The notes under the pieces: generated by a model
Seen by the model: the letters and a program-made list of their open reading frames with translations, nothing else
Told to the model about the DNA's origin: nothing
Databases searched by the model: none
Source of the DNA: Fuerstiella sp.
GTDB taxonomy: Bacteria; Planctomycetota; Planctomycetia; Planctomycetales; Planctomycetaceae
Reading direction: 5' to 3'
Length of the DNA: 46,072 bases
Assembly: GCA_014238335.1 (NCBI GenBank)
Contig: JABABI010000009.1
Span: 77,629-123,700, forward strand
Made by a program: the position numbers and the translations under genes
Part shown: positions 44,529 through 46,072 of the stretch, in pieces
How positions within the stretch are numbered: the first letter of the stretch is position 1
Layout of the letters: every line of letters begins with the position of its first letter

Positions 44529-45218
44529 ATGGCTACCTCGTTGCACCAACAACTGAAACTGCACTACGTTGCAGATGAGGGCCGACACGAAGTCGAAGTC
44601 GATGGTTTTCGTATTGATGCCATTGACGAGCGGGAGCGGTTGATTGAGATCCAATGTGCCTCACTGCTGGCGATTCGTGACAAGATCCGCAAACTGACGA
44701 AGCACCATCAGGTTGTCGTTGTTAAACCGCTGGCGGCAAAGAAAAAGCTGCTGAAGAAAGTTCGCCGAAATGGCAAAGTTCAGAGCCGTCGATACAGTCC
44801 GGCTCACCAGACGCTGGCGGATGTCTTCCTGGAGTTGGTGCATTTTACGCAGGCATTTCCACACCCCAATCTGCAGCTGGACGTCCTGCTGACTGAACAG
44901 GAAGAGATTCGCGTTCCACCCCGGAAACGCACGTGGCGAAGAAAGTTCAGCGTTCAGGATCGCACGCTCGTCAGCGTTAACGAATCACATTCGTTCAGAA
45001 CACCTGACGAGCTCTGGACGACCCTGCAGATGGCAGTGCCGGATACGTTCACAACAGCGCAGATCGCGGAACAGGGCCCCATGCCACGCTGGCTGGCGCA
45101 GAAAGCGGCCTACTGTTTCAGAAAGATGGAATTCATTGAGGCGTGCGGCAAGCAGGGTAATGCTATCGAATACCGTCTGAGAAACGTGGCCGGAAAAAAT
45201 GAACGCAAGGCGGCGTAA
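44529..45218 (+). CDS. Hypothetical protein, possible PD-(D/E)XK-like nuclease fold with winged-helix tail
   Basis: 229 residues from ATG 44529; the frame extends to 44367, but that part is compositionally unlike the rest. Residues 26-42 contain GFRID (D30), ten residues later EIQ (E40, Q42), then K52 on the following helix. This is the pattern of a PD-(D/E)XK core with the ExQ variant, flanked by strands EVEVDG and QVVVVKPL. A basic region (KKKLLKKVRR) follows. Residues about 170-220 (TFTTAQIAEQ, ARWLAQKAAYCFRKM-type helices, AIEYRL strand) look like a winged helix. No named family is recognised and catalysis is unproven. The BRCT-MerR-TPR gene lies 183 bp upstream on the same strand, so they may work together. 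Confidence 0.6.
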   Translation: MATSLHQQLKLHYVADEGRHEVEVDGFRIDAIDERERLIEIQCASLLAIRDKIRKLTKHHQVVVVKPLAAKKKLLKKVRRNGKVQSRRYSPAHQTLADVFLELVHFTQAFPHPNLQLDVLLTEQEEIRVPPRKRTWRRKFSVQDRTLVSVNESHSFRTPDELWTTLQMAVPDTFTTAQIAEQGPMPRWLAQKAAYCFRKMEFIEACGKQGNAIEYRLRNVAGKNERKAA

Positions 45219-45337
45219 GCAGCAGCAATGTCTGGCCGTGCCGGACACTCGCCTTCGTCCAGGTCGATCGACGTCGTGAATGCGAGGGACCTTGCAGCGA
45301 TTCCGGCATGTTTCCCACGGGTTTTGTGGTTTCGCTG

Positions 45338-45367
45338 ACTGTCTGCAGCCCAACTGTCTGCAGCCCA
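45338..45367 (+). repeat. Perfect 15-bp tandem duplication
   Basis: ACTGTCTGCAGCCCA occurs twice back to back (45338-45352 and 45353-45367), ending 3 bp before the palindrome upstream of the selenoprotein gene. Confidence 0.9.
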
Positions 45368-45370
45368 AAT

Positions 45371-45385
45371 ACATTCATAGAATGT
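45371..45385. promoter_or_regulatory. Palindromic operator candidate upstream of the selenoprotein gene
   Basis: ACATTC-ATA-GAATGT is a perfect 6-bp-arm palindrome with a 3-bp centre, 45 bp before ATG 45431. TAGAAT (45378-45383), 5 of 6 to the -10 consensus, lies within it, so a bound regulator would block the promoter. No -35 match was seen. Confidence 0.4.
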
Positions 45386-45430
45386 CTCGGGATATTTCAA
45401 CTCTCCGTGTTCACAGGAAGGCTCTGACAG

Positions 45431-45958
45431 ATGTTCGCCAGAAGTGTACTCGCATTCACCGCGATTGGATTCGCCACAACCGTACTTGCGGACGAGCCTG
45501 CGATCGTAAAGATCGGACAGCCTGCACCGGACTTCACTGTGACCGGGATCGATGGCAAGACGTTCAAACTGTCTGACAAGTTGAAGGCCGGCGACAGGAA
45601 CATCGCCTTGATGTTCAGTCGGGCGAACTGGTGACCTCACTGCATGAGGCAGCTGGTTCAGCTGCAAAAACAGGCCGACGATTTCAAGACGTTGCACACC
45701 GAAATGATATTCGTGTTTCGTGAAGAGAAGTCCGGCGTGGATGGATTGAAGAAGATCAAGGACAGGACAAAGACCGGATTCACGCTGGCCCTTGATAGGG
45801 ACAAGAAATCGACGAAAGTCTACAGCACAAAGAGAATGACATTCGACAATTTTGTCATTGACCGCAAGGGAAACGTGCAGGCCGTTATCGACGGCACGCT
45901 CAGAGACCGAGCCACCGCCGACGAACTGTTGAAGGTGCTGCGGAAAATCGAAGGCTGA
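45431..45958 (+). CDS. Exported thioredoxin-fold (AhpC/TSA-like redoxin) selenoprotein, UxxC; TGA 45632-45634 read as Sec
   Basis: One frame of 175 residues with a single internal TGA. Residues 1-20 are a Sec signal peptide (FARSVLAFTAIGFATTVLA). The mature part has the redoxin start IGQPAPDFTVTGIDGKTFKLSD, then NIALMFSRANW, TGA, PHCMRQL. The known relatives have W-C-P-x-C here, so the TGA falls exactly on the first redox cysteine: U68-P-H-C71. The frame continues unbroken with QKQADDFKTLHTEMIFVF, TFDNFVIDRKGNV and a normal C-terminus. A SECIS-like hairpin lies 14-30 nt after the TGA. GGAAGG precedes the ATG. A nonsense mutation of the Cys codon is the alternative, but position, intact downstream frame and hairpin favour selenocysteine. 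Periplasmic thiol-disulfide or peroxide reduction is inferred. Confidence 0.8.
45649..45665 (+). promoter_or_regulatory. Bacterial SECIS-like stem-loop
   Basis: GCAGCT (45649-45654) pairs with AGCTGC (45660-45665) in a perfect 6-bp stem with apical loop GGTTC (45655-45659). The loop starts 20 nt after the TGA (45632-45634). The bacterial SECIS model, as I know it, asks for a 4-16 bp upper stem, a 3-14 nt loop with G among the first two bases, and 16-37 nt from UGA to loop; all are met. A second small hairpin, CCTCA/TGAGG (45635-45649), immediately follows the TGA and would compete at one base. Confidence 0.65.
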
Positions 45959-45984
45959 CACGTCGGTCCCGTTGCCGGCGTGTC
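45957..45984 (+). terminator. Stem-loop at the selenoprotein stop codon, possible terminator
   Basis: GACACGTCGG (45957-45966) pairs with CCGGCGTGTC (45975-45984), ten pairs including one U-G wobble, with an 8-nt loop. The left arm includes the last two bases of the stop codon. No clear T-run follows, so intrinsic termination is uncertain; the remaining bases to the window end show no gene. Confidence 0.4.
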
Positions 45985-46072
45985 GCTGTCGTGTTCTACG
46001 TCTTGCCCCAAAGCGGCGTGCAGGCGACGATCCTGTACCGCCCTACAAGAAAAGTCCGTCTCACAATCTGTG

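Noticed and set aside
45110..45961. 283-codon open frame on the minus strand across the selenoprotein gene
   Set aside because: It is antisense to a gene with clear protein motifs, has no ribosome site and no recognisable domain, and extends over the end of the upstream gene; it is an open shadow frame.

Overview
The window reads as a chromosome segment of a marine-type planctomycete (order Planctomycetales; Fuerstiella- or Gimesia-like is a guess). The reasons are the very large exported proteins of a type I associate with that phylum (two, of about 1,160 and 2,690 residues), a formylglycine sulfatase of the iduronate-2-sulfatase type, a tandem-fused ABC-2 permease cassette, a HEAT-repeat exported protein, a vWA lipoprotein, and moderately high GC with frequent TTG/GTG starts and weak Shine-Dalgarno sites. 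No rRNA, tRNA, CRISPR array, prophage or insertion sequence was seen.

Layout. 1-2336 (+): end of shikimate dehydrogenase, shikimate kinase and a prepilin peptidase, tightly packed. 2378-2890 (-): an OsmC-type protein, divergent from a ROK sugar kinase (2974-4020), with a 9-bp-arm palindrome between them. The kinase is followed by exopolyphosphatase and polyphosphate kinase (4107-7822). 7831-14904 (-): a four-gene export cassette (large membrane protein, ABC ATPase, double ABC-2 permease, HEAT protein). 15067-16536 (-): sulfatase. 16845-18586 (+): an alpha/beta hydrolase broken by a frameshift and a stop, whose N-terminus is built from a 9-bp microsatellite. 18886-20502 (+): vWA lipoprotein. 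20737-27077 (+): prenyl diphosphate synthase and DXP synthase (isoprenoid precursors), PfkB kinase, a tiny basic protein, an SDR and an RlmN-type methyltransferase. 27143-38697 (-): two translationally coupled giant envelope proteins of unknown function. 39358-41213 (+): LarE and a polysaccharide deacetylase. 41315-42556 (-): serine hydroxymethyltransferase. 42933-45218 (+): a BRCT/MerR-like/TPR protein and a possible PD-(D/E)XK-type nuclease-like protein. 45431-45958 (+): an exported thioredoxin-fold protein.

The strongest unusual signal is that last gene. Its single reading frame is interrupted only by a TGA exactly where the first cysteine of the redox motif should be (W-TGA-P-H-C). A stem-loop with a GG-starting loop lies 20 nt downstream, in good agreement with the bacterial SECIS model. 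I read it as an unannotated selenoprotein (U68-x-x-C71). A gene caller would split it into a truncated N-terminal ORF and an orphan C-terminal ORF.

Other points worth attention are: the 2,687-residue protein, which carries a fossil signal peptide in its middle and looks like a fusion of two exported paralogues; a ROK kinase that has lost every zinc ligand and sits beside polyphosphate genes; the BRCT-MerR-TPR fusion beside a nuclease-like gene; and operator-like palindromes at 2927-2955 and 45371-45385.
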